Positions 27,770 to 36,858 of a stretch of DNA of 64,000 bases are shown here, one piece after another. Source of the DNA: Lachnospiraceae bacterium (GTDB taxonomy: Bacteria; Bacillota; Clostridia; Lachnospirales; Lachnospiraceae); NCBI GenBank assembly GCA_015057375.1, contig SVEM01000006.1:1-64000 (forward strand), given 5' to 3'. Within the stretch, counting starts at the first letter, position 1; each line of letters opens with the position of its first letter. The notes beneath the pieces are model-generated. The model searched no databases. It worked only from the letters and a program-made list of their open reading frames with translations, and had not been told where the DNA came from. The position numbers were made by a program, and so were the translations under genes.

Positions 27770-28894
27770 CTATAAAATAAATGTATCACTAAGAAGCAGC
27801 CAGTTGGCCCTAAAAAGCCTCATTAACTGCCAGTATCCGACACCTCTGAGATTATATTCAGACACGAGTGCAAACTTAGCTCTCATACTCCGCACGTCTT
27901 CAAACCACACCTCGTGTTCTACACCTGTATCATCTTGATAATTAAAGAACGGTGACTGTGCAGTTTCGTCAAATATTATCGTTGCGCCATACCTGACTGC
28001 TATCTCAATTGCCTCTATATTTCCTATGGTTCTTGCCTTTGTCACTCCTCTTTCATACGGCAGTGGCCAGTCATATCCGTAGTTTGGTATTCCCAAATCT
28101 ATCTTTGCAACAGGTATCTCTGTAACTGCATATTCTACAACTTCACGCACTCGGTTTATCGGCGCAACCGCCATGGGCTGACTGTATGTATATCCCCACT
28201 CATAGGTCATAAGAAGAACACTGTTTGCCGCAACCCCTAGTCCCCCGTAATCCTTACCCTCATACAAAAGCCCCGGCTGGTCTGCCCTGACCTTCGGCGC
28301 AAGTGCAACAGAAACGGTATATCCGTTTTCATTCATTCGCTCCGTCAGTCTCGCAACAAATGTCGTGAAATTATCACGGTCATCCGCAAGAATAAATTCA
28401 AAGTCCACATCTACTCCACCAAAACCGCGCGACGATACTTCTGTGAGAAGTTCTTCTATAAGATTTTCCGAAGCTTTGGGATTGTTTACAACGGCACTTA
28501 TAAGATTATTATTAAACTGTCCGTTTACATCAAAAGGCGTAAGTGTGAGTATCGCTCTTACGCCTGATTCATTTGCCGCTTCAATCATAAAATCATCCGA
28601 AACAAAAGGAGGTATCAGTTCTCCTGCCGCTGTAAATCCATACGAAAATATAGATAAATCATCCAGATACTCAAGAGTCTCATCTAAAATCTCTTCATTA
28701 ATAAATGGATATGCATACCCATTCACATTGATACTACGGGTTCTGTCATATCCATTTCTTATATATAATGCCTGCCCCACTGCAAGAGCATACGGATACG
28801 CAATCTGATTGTCATAAACAAGCTGCTCTGCAGATATACCAAATGCTGCTGCGATAGAATCAACATTATCACCGGGCACTACAACATATATCAT
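27770..28894 (-). CDS. LysM + GH18 (YaaH/SleL-like) glycosidase
   Basis: 374 residues. The N-terminal LysM (1-47) opens IYVVVPGDNVDSIAAAFGIS. The GH18 domain follows from about residue 60, with the catalytic DxDxE line GGVDVDFEF near 175. YaaH/SleL-type proteins are spore cortex-lytic N-acetylglucosaminidases or spore-coat proteins, and they too lack a normal signal peptide, as here. Export through the mother cell or the spore coat is inference. It ends 85 bases before the GH39 start. Confidence 0.88.
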   Translation of the reverse strand: MIYVVVPGDNVDSIAAAFGISAEQLVYDNQIAYPYALAVGQALYIRNGYDRTRSINVNGYAYPFINEEILDETLEYLDDLSIFSYGFTAAGELIPPFVSDDFMIEAANESGVRAILTLTPFDVNGQFNNNLISAVVNNPKASENLIEELLTEVSSRGFGGVDVDFEFILADDRDNFTTFVARLTERMNENGYTVSVALAPKVRADQPGLLYEGKDYGGLGVAANSVLLMTYEWGYTYSQPMAVAPINRVREVVEYAVTEIPVAKIDLGIPNYGYDWPLPYERGVTKARTIGNIEAIEIAVRYGATIIFDETAQSPFFNYQDDTGVEHEVWFEDVRSMRAKFALVSEYNLRGVGYWQLMRLFRANWLLLSDTFIL

Positions 28895-28952
28895 ATATTT
28901 TCCTTATGGTTTAAGCTTTCTTATATATATTCAAAAAATTACGCAAATATTC

Positions 28953-29609
28953 TTATTCATTTATAAGCTTTGCTATATCAAGCAGCGAGTCTTCAATATA
29001 ATCTGCTCCGTTTTCTTCAAGCTCTCCGGGATCCGCAAAGCCGCATCTTACACATGCGGTCTGTATGCCAAATTCCCTTGCACCGAGTATATCATGCTTT
29101 CTGTCGCCGATCATGATTATTTCTTCCCGGTCATATGACGAAACATAAGAAAGAGCATTTCTTATAATATCAGCTTTGGAATAATACAAATTATCAAGTC
29201 CGCTTCCACAAATGTGGTCAAAATACTTTGCTATACCGTAATGCTCACATATCTGTATCGCAAACGGTTCCGGCTTGCTTGTTGCCACCAAAAGCGTAAG
29301 TCCTTTTTCCTTAAACAATTCAAGCGCCTTACATGTATCAGGATATAGTCCGTTTTCAAATATTCCTTTTTCGGAATATCTTTCCCTGTAATACAACACC
29401 GCCTCATGGCATTTTTCTTCATCAAGCCCGTAAAAATCATGAAATGACTCTGTAAGCGGCGGTCCGATAAATCTGAGAAGATTTTTCCTGTCTTCTTCTA
29501 TACCAAGCCTGCTGAGTGCATATTGTACACATTTTGTTATTCCTTCACTCGGATTAGTTAAAGTTCCGTCCAGATCAAACAATGCTATTTTTTTATTTTT
29601 CATACTCAT
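28953..29609 (-). CDS. HAD hydrolase, phosphoglycolate phosphatase-like
   Basis: 218 residues, subclass IA HAD. Motif I FDLDGTLTNPS, motif II VATSK, and motif IV MIGDRKHDILGA. A helical cap lies at about 15-80. Closest in layout to phosphoglycolate phosphatase and PpaX-like proteins; the substrate cannot be told from sequence. The start overlaps the end of the radical SAM gene by 17 bases, so it is coupled. Confidence 0.9.
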   Translation of the reverse strand: MSMKNKKIALFDLDGTLTNPSEGITKCVQYALSRLGIEEDRKNLLRFIGPPLTESFHDFYGLDEEKCHEAVLYYRERYSEKGIFENGLYPDTCKALELFKEKGLTLLVATSKPEPFAIQICEHYGIAKYFDHICGSGLDNLYYSKADIIRNALSYVSSYDREEIIMIGDRKHDILGAREFGIQTACVRCGFADPGELEENGADYIEDSLLDIAKLINE

Positions 29610-31290
29610 TTTCTTCCTTTTGTTCTATATAGTATACTTTTTTGTGCTCGTAGTCGTACAGCACCCATTTGCTGTCTTCAAAGAACTCAGGCGTTCCATT
29701 CAACACATCATAATGATACGGCTCTAAATGACAATATCTGTGGTCGCATCCAAGCTCTTTAAGCTTAATTCCGGTGTCGGCATGTCTTTTATTTGCAAAA
29801 TAAGGACGAGCCTTAGATCTTTCCCTGACATACAAATCATGCACGAGAGCTTCTTCATAAAGCTGTCTGTCCGATTCGCACACTGACAATGCAAACTCGT
29901 AAACTATCTCGGTACGCTTAACCCTTGAATAAACCGGATTAACATATCCGTTTTTCTTATACCAGTCCGCCAGGTCAAGATACATCTCAAACGGACTGTC
30001 AAAATGTCTCACAAGAGCCCTAAGAAATGTAAGAAACTGCCCACTATTATAATGTATCTCAAGCATCTCTTCGACTTTCTTAATCTCTATCATTTCATCA
30101 TAACTAAGCCATTTGGTTGCCATGACTTCGTACGGCGGTTTGTCGTGATACAAAAGGCCGTATTCCCTTGCCATATTATGCATATACGAACCCTTAAGCA
30201 CCTTAAGGAATCCAAGCTGCAGCTGCTCGCAGCCAAGTCTGTATATCTCATCAAAAGACCTTCTAAAGGACTCATAATCCTCATACGGAAGTCCTGCAAT
30301 AAGGTCAAGGTGCTGATGGACATTATGGGCATTATGTATCCTGAAATAATTATCTTTAAGCTTATCAAGATTCATTCTGCGCCTTATCTCTGTAATAGTC
30401 TTTTCATTTGTTGTCTGAACACCTATCTCAAGCTGCACAAGACCCGGGCGCATTTTATTTAAAAGTTCGATTTCCTCATCATTTAACAAGTCAGCCGATA
30501 CTTCAAAATGAAAATTAGTCACACCATTATCATGCTCATAAATATATCGCCATATGCTGATGGCATGTTCATGACTGCAGTTGAATGTTCTGTCCACAAA
30601 CTTTACCTGCTTTACACGATGATCTATGAAAAATTGCAATTCTTCAAATACAAGAGACAAACTTCTGAATCTTACTTTTTTTTCTACAGATGAAAGGCAA
30701 TACGAACACGAAAACGGACATCCTCTGCTCGTTTCATAATATATGATACGATTAGAAAAGTTTTCGATATCACTGTAGCAAAATGGCAGCTCGTCCATTG
30801 AAAGAAGCTTCGTCTTTTCATTAATATGAAGATCTCCATGCTCATCACGCCATGCTATGCCGTCCATTTTATACAATTTGTCCGAATCATTTCTACAGCA
30901 ATAGAATACGGAAACCCGGCAAAAAGTATCCTCACCCTCACCAATCATTATTCCCGTAACCATAGGATATTCTTTCAGAAAATCAAGCGAATCATATGAA
31001 ACTTCAGGTCCTCCAAGCCATATAGGAACATCAGGACAAAGCTTATGATATTCTGTTATAAGCTCTTTTATAAACTCAATATTCCATATGTAACAGGACA
31101 GACAAAGAACGTCTGCCTGCTGTTTATATATGTCGCTCAGCACATCGCCGACTTTTTGATTAATGGTATACTCCAAAGTCTGCACATCAATTCCTTTATT
31201 CTTCGAATATGCTTTAAGCGAATATATTGCCAGATTAGAATGTATATATTTTGCATTTACTGCTACAAGTAATATGTTTATATCTTTCAT
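29593..31290 (-). CDS. B12-binding radical SAM protein (DUF4080 type)
   Basis: 565 residues. An N-terminal Rossmann-like cobalamin-binding domain (LLVAVNAKYIHSNLAI ... IWLGGPEVS), then a radical SAM core with the cluster motif CPFSCSYC near residue 195. The C-terminal 150 residues match the DUF4080 arrangement, including LDLADWYKKNGY. Proteins of this kind are common in anaerobes but without a proven reaction; a methyltransferase-like or tRNA-modifying role is only a guess. It is upstream of and overlapping the HAD gene. Confidence 0.88.
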   Translation of the reverse strand: MKDINILLVAVNAKYIHSNLAIYSLKAYSKNKGIDVQTLEYTINQKVGDVLSDIYKQQADVLCLSCYIWNIEFIKELITEYHKLCPDVPIWLGGPEVSYDSLDFLKEYPMVTGIMIGEGEDTFCRVSVFYCCRNDSDKLYKMDGIAWRDEHGDLHINEKTKLLSMDELPFCYSDIENFSNRIIYYETSRGCPFSCSYCLSSVEKKVRFRSLSLVFEELQFFIDHRVKQVKFVDRTFNCSHEHAISIWRYIYEHDNGVTNFHFEVSADLLNDEEIELLNKMRPGLVQLEIGVQTTNEKTITEIRRRMNLDKLKDNYFRIHNAHNVHQHLDLIAGLPYEDYESFRRSFDEIYRLGCEQLQLGFLKVLKGSYMHNMAREYGLLYHDKPPYEVMATKWLSYDEMIEIKKVEEMLEIHYNSGQFLTFLRALVRHFDSPFEMYLDLADWYKKNGYVNPVYSRVKRTEIVYEFALSVCESDRQLYEEALVHDLYVRERSKARPYFANKRHADTGIKLKELGCDHRYCHLEPYHYDVLNGTPEFFEDSKWVLYDYEHKKVYYIEQKEENEYEK

Positions 31291-31332
31291 TTTTTTCTGT
31301 TCTTTCTGTATGATTATATATAATACAGTTAA

Positions 31333-31809
31333 TCAGCGAATAAGTAAAGAACCCGCATAGTCACTCATTGTTCCAAAATAGTAACATTTGTTATATTCTT
31401 TGTCTTTAGAGTAAAACCATATAATTATAGGCCTATGGTCCACATACGGATACATTTCAAAAAAATCTCTGTCCGCATATCGTACTGCCATTAATGCCTT
31501 ATCCATTTCTCTTAAAAATATATCATTACGAAGCTTTTTTGTTCCGATTCCATTCGGCGGATCCACAAGAACTACTCCTGATATGATAAGTTTGTCATCG
31601 TCATATTTGATATTAAGAAGAACTTCATCACGCATCTTTGTTATCTTATCTTCCGCATATGAAAGTCCTACAACAACATTTATTATTGCTGTTTCATCAG
31701 AATGTGTTACTGTATATTTTCGTCCTACGATAGGATATTCATCCGTCACGTCGTCACGAAATTCGCTTGTTGTTTTTTTCACGTCAAAATCTGCGACATT
31801 GTTTTGCAT
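31333..31809 (-). CDS. Hypothetical protein, 158 residues
   Basis: Acidic soluble protein with mixed alpha/beta character and no signal peptide or membrane segment. Visible blocks are ISGVVLVDPPNGIGTKKLRN and RPIIIWFYSKDKEYNKCYYFG. It lies 42 bases upstream of the radical SAM gene on the same strand and so may be the first gene of that operon. Family not recognised with confidence. Confidence 0.7.
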   Translation of the reverse strand: MQNNVADFDVKKTTSEFRDDVTDEYPIVGRKYTVTHSDETAIINVVVGLSYAEDKITKMRDEVLLNIKYDDDKLIISGVVLVDPPNGIGTKKLRNDIFLREMDKALMAVRYADRDFFEMYPYVDHRPIIIWFYSKDKEYNKCYYFGTMSDYAGSLLIR

Positions 31810-31896
31810 GAACTGCCACCAATATTATATTTTTAATATATGATATGAGGGATATGTTATTTGGTACACAAAAAAATAATCAATTCAAAATATCCC

Positions 31897-31925
31897 TTGA
31901 CATAACTTGTCGTTAGATATAGAAT
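31897..31925 (+). promoter_or_regulatory. Promoter of the 50-residue peptide gene
   Basis: TTGACA (31897-31902), 17 bases, TAGAAT (31920-31925). The predicted leader is about 57 bases. A strong consensus housekeeping promoter. Confidence 0.75.
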
Positions 31926-31988
31926 ATATTTTGTTAGATTATAGTTTCCTTATTATATTTTGTTTCAGAAAGGCGGGACAGATTAATA

Positions 31989-32141
31989 ATGAAAAAAGAA
32001 TATCTTGATTTTGAGATTTCTGTAATTGTTTTTCAAAACGAAGATATCGTAACTGCATCAGGTGGATTATTAGATTTTGGAGCCGATAACGAAGGTGATT
32101 TTGACTTTGGCAATTTGTTTCCTGAATTGTTTGGAAATTAA
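31989..32141 (+). CDS. Small acidic peptide, RiPP-precursor-like
   Basis: 50 residues. It begins MKKEYLDFEISVIVF, followed by EDIVTASGG, then a Gly/Asp/Phe-rich tail (GDFDFGNLFPELFGN). The start-to-EDIVTAS layout resembles the many short clostridial proteins of the form MKKYEKPEIE..F..EDVITTSG, which are suspected peptide precursors. AAAGGCGGG lies upstream of the ATG, a consensus promoter before it and a strong terminator after it, so it is a stand-alone gene. No modification enzyme is adjacent. The HprK-like and S26 peptidase genes at 12-15 kb are the only possible partners in view, and that link is speculative. Confidence 0.7.
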   Translation: MKKEYLDFEISVIVFQNEDIVTASGGLLDFGADNEGDFDFGNLFPELFGN

Positions 32142-32200
32142 TATCACTTAAATTTTGATAGCAGTACGCTATATTCGCATGATATATAAACAGAATATGG

Positions 32201-32230
32201 AACCGGTGATTTTTGTCACCGGTTTTTGTC
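32201..32230 (+). terminator. Terminator of the small peptide gene
   Basis: Perfect 9-bp stem AACCGGTGA / TCACCGGTT, loop TTTTTG, then TTTTGTC. Confidence 0.85.
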
Positions 32231-32289
32231 GTGCCTTTTTTTATTTGTTTCATTTTGACGATATGGCTTACTTACTTTCTATGATATAT

Positions 32290-32333
32290 TTTCACAAAAA
32301 CAAGCTGCACACTATAAAATGTGCAGCTTGTTT
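32290..32333 (-). terminator. Terminator of the 1199-residue esterase gene
   Basis: Perfect 14-bp stem AAACAAGCTGCACA / TGTGCAGCTTGTTT with an 8-base loop. On the minus strand it is followed by TTGTGAAAA. It lies 20 bases past the stop codon. Confidence 0.85.
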
Positions 32334-32352
32334 AATAAGACTATTCTGTTAT

Positions 32353-35300
32353 CTAATACTTAACAATTATATTTTCAATTGTAAGACCATTTATTTTTGC
32401 ACTACCAATACTCTTAAATGTAAGCATTGAACAAACATCTTTTGTTACCAAATTAAATGATTCTTCAAATTCTCCACTAGGAAGATCGGAGTGATTAAAC
32501 ACCTTCACGTCATTAACTAAACTATTATGACCATTGCCCAGCCACACTCTAAATCCGTTTGTTCCTGTATATGAACCTTTAATAGTTACAGTAGCTGTAG
32601 TGTTTGTCGGAATCTCACCATTTAATGGAATAAATACTAAACTGGTTCCATCATCTACTGCATCAATAATAAGTTTTCCTGTTGCCATATCATATGAAGC
32701 GCCATTTAAATTATTAAGTTCTGCATTACTCAAGTTAAGACTTCCTTCAGGTTTCTTTATCGATTCTTTTATGGTAATCGAGTTAATCTTAAGTGATGTA
32801 AATTTTGCACCATATGTATGTGATTTAACATAAATGTAATTAACATTATCAGTTTTTGCAGTTAATGTGCCTACTAATGGTGAAGGTCCTGCTGCAATAA
32901 TATTACTCTGTGCATTATCTGCAGTTCCTGACAAAAGATATATTCTGGCATTATTTTCTGCAGATTCGTAATCCATTATAATATCAAACGATTCTCCATT
33001 ATTAAGCACATATTGCGAAGGAATAGGAATTATAAATCCAGTAAAGCCTTCTGCTCTTTCATATGATATACTTCCAGCTGCATTAACTGTAACGTTTGCG
33101 CCGTCTGAGCCACCCACTACTATAACATCACTTGAATTAAGTGCTACTGTTGCAGGTTCTCTTGTTGGTGTAGGTATCGCATTTGCATCATCAGCTAATG
33201 TTATTGACTTAATCTTAAGTGATGTAAATGTTGTATCCCATGCTGATGCTTTTACAAATATATATTTCGCTCCGTCTCCTGTAGCTGTCATTTCACCTTC
33301 CAAAGGCGAAGCTCCCGGACCAAGTTGATCACTTCTTTTGTTTTCACCACTATCATTTGCACTATTAAGAAGATATACTCTTGCATCACGACCTGTTCCT
33401 TCTGACTCATAATTAATATGAATATAGAAAGACTGTCCGGTTCCTATTACATATTCCGCTGGAAGTGGAATCATCATTCCACTAAATCCTGATTCCTGTT
33501 CATATGATATACTTCCATCTGTATCAAGTGTGGCCTTTTCTCCCTCAGGAGCACCTACTATAACAATACTTGAAGGATCAAATGTCATTGTAACAGGATC
33601 TCTAGGTGGTATTGCTGTTGGTACTGCTGTTGGTACAGGTGGTTCTGCATTCTTTGTACCGATGTGGAGGTTATCTATATAGAAAATACCATTTCTATCA
33701 GTTGGCCATTGACCAGTGCCTTCTCCAATATATATAGTGAGATTATCAGTGTATGCCGGTACTGTATAACTGCCCTGAACCCTCGTCCATATTTCTGCAT
33801 TACCATATACTACATTTCCTTTAGTATCATAGCAACTATATTTTGTTCCCTCTGTTCCATCACTAAATTCAAACCAGTATGAAAATGAAGTATCACTATT
33901 TTCCTCATAATTCTCTTCAAGTTTTACATCAAATGTAAACTCTACAACATCACCCGCAGCAAATCTTCTATTAATCGTATAAGTTGCTGCAGAAAAACTG
34001 TTCCAACGACCACTATATACACCATATCCATCTACAACAGTTGGTGTATATCCACCATAGTTACTTGTCCATCCGGTATTTCCGTTAGAAAAATCACCAT
34101 TTGTTGCAAGGTTAGTTGCAGGATCTCTTGTTGGCTCAATTGTCGGTACCGGTGTAGCCGGCGCTGCTGTAGGTCTTACATATGTACCATCAAACATTGT
34201 AAGATCAATCGCATTTGCCATTACATCATAGCCTTCGTATGGATGAAGTCCGTCGCCTAAAGTATATTCATATTTAATATTCTTTGGATTTGCAGGGTCT
34301 GCAAGTGCACTCTCAAAGTCTATAATCCCGTCAAATCCTGATTCTTCCGAACGCATCCAGTTGTTAAGCATGGTTCTTACCTGTTCAGATGCGTCACTGT
34401 AATAGTCACTTGTTCCGAATGGAAGAATTGGTGCAGCATATATCTTAATACCATTAGCATGAGCAAGCGCTACCATCTTTTCATATTCAGGCTTAAGCTG
34501 ATTATATTTAGAGGTATCACCTAACTTATTAAGATCATTTACACCAAAAAGTACGATACAGTATCCTACACCATCATGCTCTAACAAATCTCTTCTAAAT
34601 CTGTCTTTTCCTGCATCTGTAGGATATGAACCCATCATTGAGTTTGCTCCGATACCTTCATTGATTACAGATATGTTCTTCGTTGATGCATTTGCCTGGA
34701 GTCTCTTTGCAAAATAATCTCCCCATCTTGTATAACTGTCAGGTTTCTTTCCAAGATATCCGGCATCTGTTCCGTAACCATCTGTTATGGAATCACCGAA
34801 ACATACAACCGCCTTAGCATTTTCAGGCTGCATAAGCGAAACATCGGCAAGGAAGAACCAGCTTGTAGTTGTCTCGTATGAACTAAATGTCTGAGCCGAA
34901 ACATTATTTCCTGACATCTGATATGTAGTTGCTCTTGCTCCTCTGTGTCCTGTTATATTATTAGTAGGAGTTTTTCCAAAATACATGGATATAGCAACAT
35001 TCTCAAGTGCATTAACAGGGAAATCAACAGGATCTGTCTCAATAGTCTTTCCTGCAGGGATTGAGAAGGATTCACTTCCGTTTACTTTTACTACTGTATC
35101 TGTTGATGTATCTATAGTGGATTCATCAGCCTTAACTTGCTTTGCAACATGAAGTGACTGTACCTCAACTGCACTTTGTCCGTACTGATTAGACAGCTTA
35201 AGTTTCATTTTGTTACCTGTTGTTGTAACCCTAATAATCTGTCTTACAGTAGTTCCTTCAAGCGCCATATGTGGCATTGCAGTATCTGTAGTATCACATT

Positions 35301-35952
35301 TTTCCTCTGCAGTTCCCCATGTAGCTACCCAGATAGCATTATTCGGATCTGCTGTTGGTCCCGTGTAATTCCTTATATCCTCTAAAGTAAGCTTATCAGT
35401 TCCATTATTTTTGTATAAAACACCATTAATGAGACTTATATTTAATCCAGGAAAATCTCTTTTTATTTCAGAAACAATTCCGTCTACTGTTCTAGTAATA
35501 CTCTCTGAAGATTTTGTCTCAGGAGACGCAATTAATTCCGCATGTCCCTTTATTCCGATGTCTATTGAAAAACAATTCTGAGGAATATTACTAAGAATTA
35601 CAGCATATACAACAGAATCGTTTTCCGGATCCTTTAAATACATCTTATCATGTATAACCCTTGTAGCCGAAGCCACTCCGTCAGTTGCTATTGTCACTGT
35701 TTTATTTCCTACAGTAAGATCAATAGAACAACTCTTTGCCATACTCGCATTATCTACGGTAATGGCTATTCTCATAGACTGGTTTCCATTTGCATTATAA
35801 TCGCCATCAAGTTTTAAGCTTGCTCCAAGCACACTTACCTGAGGTTCAGCAGCCGCTGCTGCCGATTTTGGCGAATACACAAATCCTGTCAATATAAATG
35901 CAACAGCAATTATAAATGACAATATTCTTTTGCCTCTTTCTGACATTAACAT
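32353..35952 (-). CDS. Secreted SGNH esterase with binding modules
   Basis: 1199 residues from the ATG at 35952, with GGAGG 11 bases upstream; an earlier ATG overlaps that site. Signal peptide (1-34), then the N-terminal domain shared with the 1580-residue protein (about 37-195, LGASLKL ... SMRIAI). An XynE-like SGNH hydrolase spans about 200-600, with GDSITDG (Ser near 386), GVNDLN and the GLHPYEG histidine box. Next come a CBM4/9-like module (about 605-765), two related beta modules opening VTMTFDPSS and VALNSSDV (about 785-925 and 930-1070), and a C-terminal module (1075-1199). A probable xylan acetylesterase; the substrate is inferred from XynE-type relatives and the modules. Its catalytic part is nearly identical to that of the 2009-residue protein. 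Confidence 0.9.
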   Translation of the reverse strand: MLMSERGKRILSFIIAVAFILTGFVYSPKSAAAAAEPQVSVLGASLKLDGDYNANGNQSMRIAITVDNASMAKSCSIDLTVGNKTVTIATDGVASATRVIHDKMYLKDPENDSVVYAVILSNIPQNCFSIDIGIKGHAELIASPETKSSESITRTVDGIVSEIKRDFPGLNISLINGVLYKNNGTDKLTLEDIRNYTGPTADPNNAIWVATWGTAEEKCDTTDTAMPHMALEGTTVRQIIRVTTTGNKMKLKLSNQYGQSAVEVQSLHVAKQVKADESTIDTSTDTVVKVNGSESFSIPAGKTIETDPVDFPVNALENVAISMYFGKTPTNNITGHRGARATTYQMSGNNVSAQTFSSYETTTSWFFLADVSLMQPENAKAVVCFGDSITDGYGTDAGYLGKKPDSYTRWGDYFAKRLQANASTKNISVINEGIGANSMMGSYPTDAGKDRFRRDLLEHDGVGYCIVLFGVNDLNKLGDTSKYNQLKPEYEKMVALAHANGIKIYAAPILPFGTSDYYSDASEQVRTMLNNWMRSEESGFDGIIDFESALADPANPKNIKYEYTLGDGLHPYEGYDVMANAIDLTMFDGTYVRPTAAPATPVPTIEPTRDPATNLATNGDFSNGNTGWTSNYGGYTPTVVDGYGVYSGRWNSFSAATYTINRRFAAGDVVEFTFDVKLEENYEENSDTSFSYWFEFSDGTEGTKYSCYDTKGNVVYGNAEIWTRVQGSYTVPAYTDNLTIYIGEGTGQWPTDRNGIFYIDNLHIGTKNAEPPVPTAVPTAIPPRDPVTMTFDPSSIVIVGAPEGEKATLDTDGSISYEQESGFSGMMIPLPAEYVIGTGQSFYIHINYESEGTGRDARVYLLNSANDSGENKRSDQLGPGASPLEGEMTATGDGAKYIFVKASAWDTTFTSLKIKSITLADDANAIPTPTREPATVALNSSDVIVVGGSDGANVTVNAAGSISYERAEGFTGFIIPIPSQYVLNNGESFDIIMDYESAENNARIYLLSGTADNAQSNIIAAGPSPLVGTLTAKTDNVNYIYVKSHTYGAKFTSLKINSITIKESIKKPEGSLNLSNAELNNLNGASYDMATGKLIIDAVDDGTSLVFIPLNGEIPTNTTATVTIKGSYTGTNGFRVWLGNGHNSLVNDVKVFNHSDLPSGEFEESFNLVTKDVCSMLTFKSIGSAKINGLTIENIIVKY
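34148..35347 (-). repeat. SGNH esterase coding repeat, copy 2
   Basis: Second copy of the 1.2 kb SGNH coding segment, within the 1199-residue esterase gene. Same orientation and frame as copy 1. Confidence 0.85.
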
Positions 35953-36183
35953 TTGGTCAATAACCTCCATTTAAAATTTTGTTAGTTTCCATTATTATTG
36001 TTTCTTATGTTTCTTGTGGTATGAAATATAATATATACTATATAAAAAGCATTATACATACCCATACATGATGTATTATATCATTAATATATTTTTATAT
36101 TCATTATTACGTTATTGCGTGTTTGCTTTTTGCAATAAAATACCATCATTTTGCAATGTTTTTTGCTGTTCATTTTTTACAGG
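35953..36183. promoter_or_regulatory. Divergent AT-rich regulatory region
   Basis: 308 bases separate the divergent SGNH esterase and the acidic membrane protein genes. A TATAAT on the minus strand (ATGTATAATGC, near 36050-36060) is the likely -10 for the esterase, but no good -35 stands 17 bases away. The palindrome ATACAT-G-ATGTAT (near 36065-36077) sits there instead, which suggests activator dependence. The plus-strand promoter is listed separately. Confidence 0.35.
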
Positions 36184-36212
36184 TTGACTAAAAGAAATAT
36201 GAAATATATAAT
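36184..36212 (+). promoter_or_regulatory. Promoter of the acidic membrane protein gene
   Basis: TTGACT (36184-36189), 17 bases, TATAAT (36207-36212), 48 bases before the start codon. Confidence 0.75.
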
Positions 36213-36260
36213 TATATAGTCGCAGTTATACTTTAATCTAAATATGATAGGAGTTTTTAT

Positions 36261-36749
36261 ATGAAGCGTAAAAATAGTTGGCTTACGATAGTTGTATATG
36301 TTATTGTCGCGTTAATATTGCTTTTAACAGTTATAGTTATTGTTGACAGCATTATTCCTGATAAACCTAAAAATGAAGCGACTTTTGAATTAGATGAAGA
36401 CGACTTTACATTAGAGAATCAGGAAGACGGAACAAGCAATTCAGGAACAAGCTCTGATAGCAATAATAATGCTCCTTCTGATCCTGATACACCTGTTTCA
36501 AACAACAATTCAGATTCTAACGAGTCGTCAAATAATAACACTGACGATAACAGTAGTTCTAACAGCAATAATAGCAACAACACAGATTCTAACAATACTA
36601 CGGACTATAATGAGACTGTTGTTCCTGATAGTAATAACTCTGATCCGGGAACCGATCCTAATCCGGGAACGGGCGAAGATGAAACTCTTACCGATATGGA
36701 TGTTACCGGCCAGGAATTTGAGATTGATTTTGAAGATTTGTTAGATTAA
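36261..36749 (+). CDS. Membrane-anchored Asn/Ser/Asp-rich acidic protein
   Basis: 162 residues. Short basic N-terminus (MKRKNS), one membrane segment (about 9-30), then about 130 extracytoplasmic residues with almost no aromatic or basic residues: an acidic stretch, a long Asn/Ser/Asp/Thr low-complexity region, a DPGTDPNPGTG segment and an acidic end (FEIDFEDLLD). The anchor has no cleavage site, so the protein probably stays in the membrane as a disordered surface tail. It has its own promoter and terminator. Function unknown; the low-complexity region carries no family signal. Confidence 0.75.
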   Translation: MKRKNSWLTIVVYVIVALILLLTVIVIVDSIIPDKPKNEATFELDEDDFTLENQEDGTSNSGTSSDSNNNAPSDPDTPVSNNNSDSNESSNNNTDDNSSSNSNNSNNTDSNNTTDYNETVVPDSNNSDPGTDPNPGTGEDETLTDMDVTGQEFEIDFEDLLD

Positions 36750-36796
36750 TATTTTTAAGATTCATAAATTTTATAAGTGATAAGTATCTATATTAA

Positions 36797-36833
36797 AAAA
36801 GGCTTTATAAGTTCCAAACTTATAAAGCCTTTT
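36797..36833. terminator. Bidirectional terminator
   Basis: 17-bp stem AAAAGGCTTTATAAGTT / AACTTATAAAGCCTTTT around a 3-base loop. It serves the acidic membrane protein gene (plus) and folD (minus). Confidence 0.88.
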
Positions 36834-36858
36834 CATTTGCAATTAATTATTTATAAGA

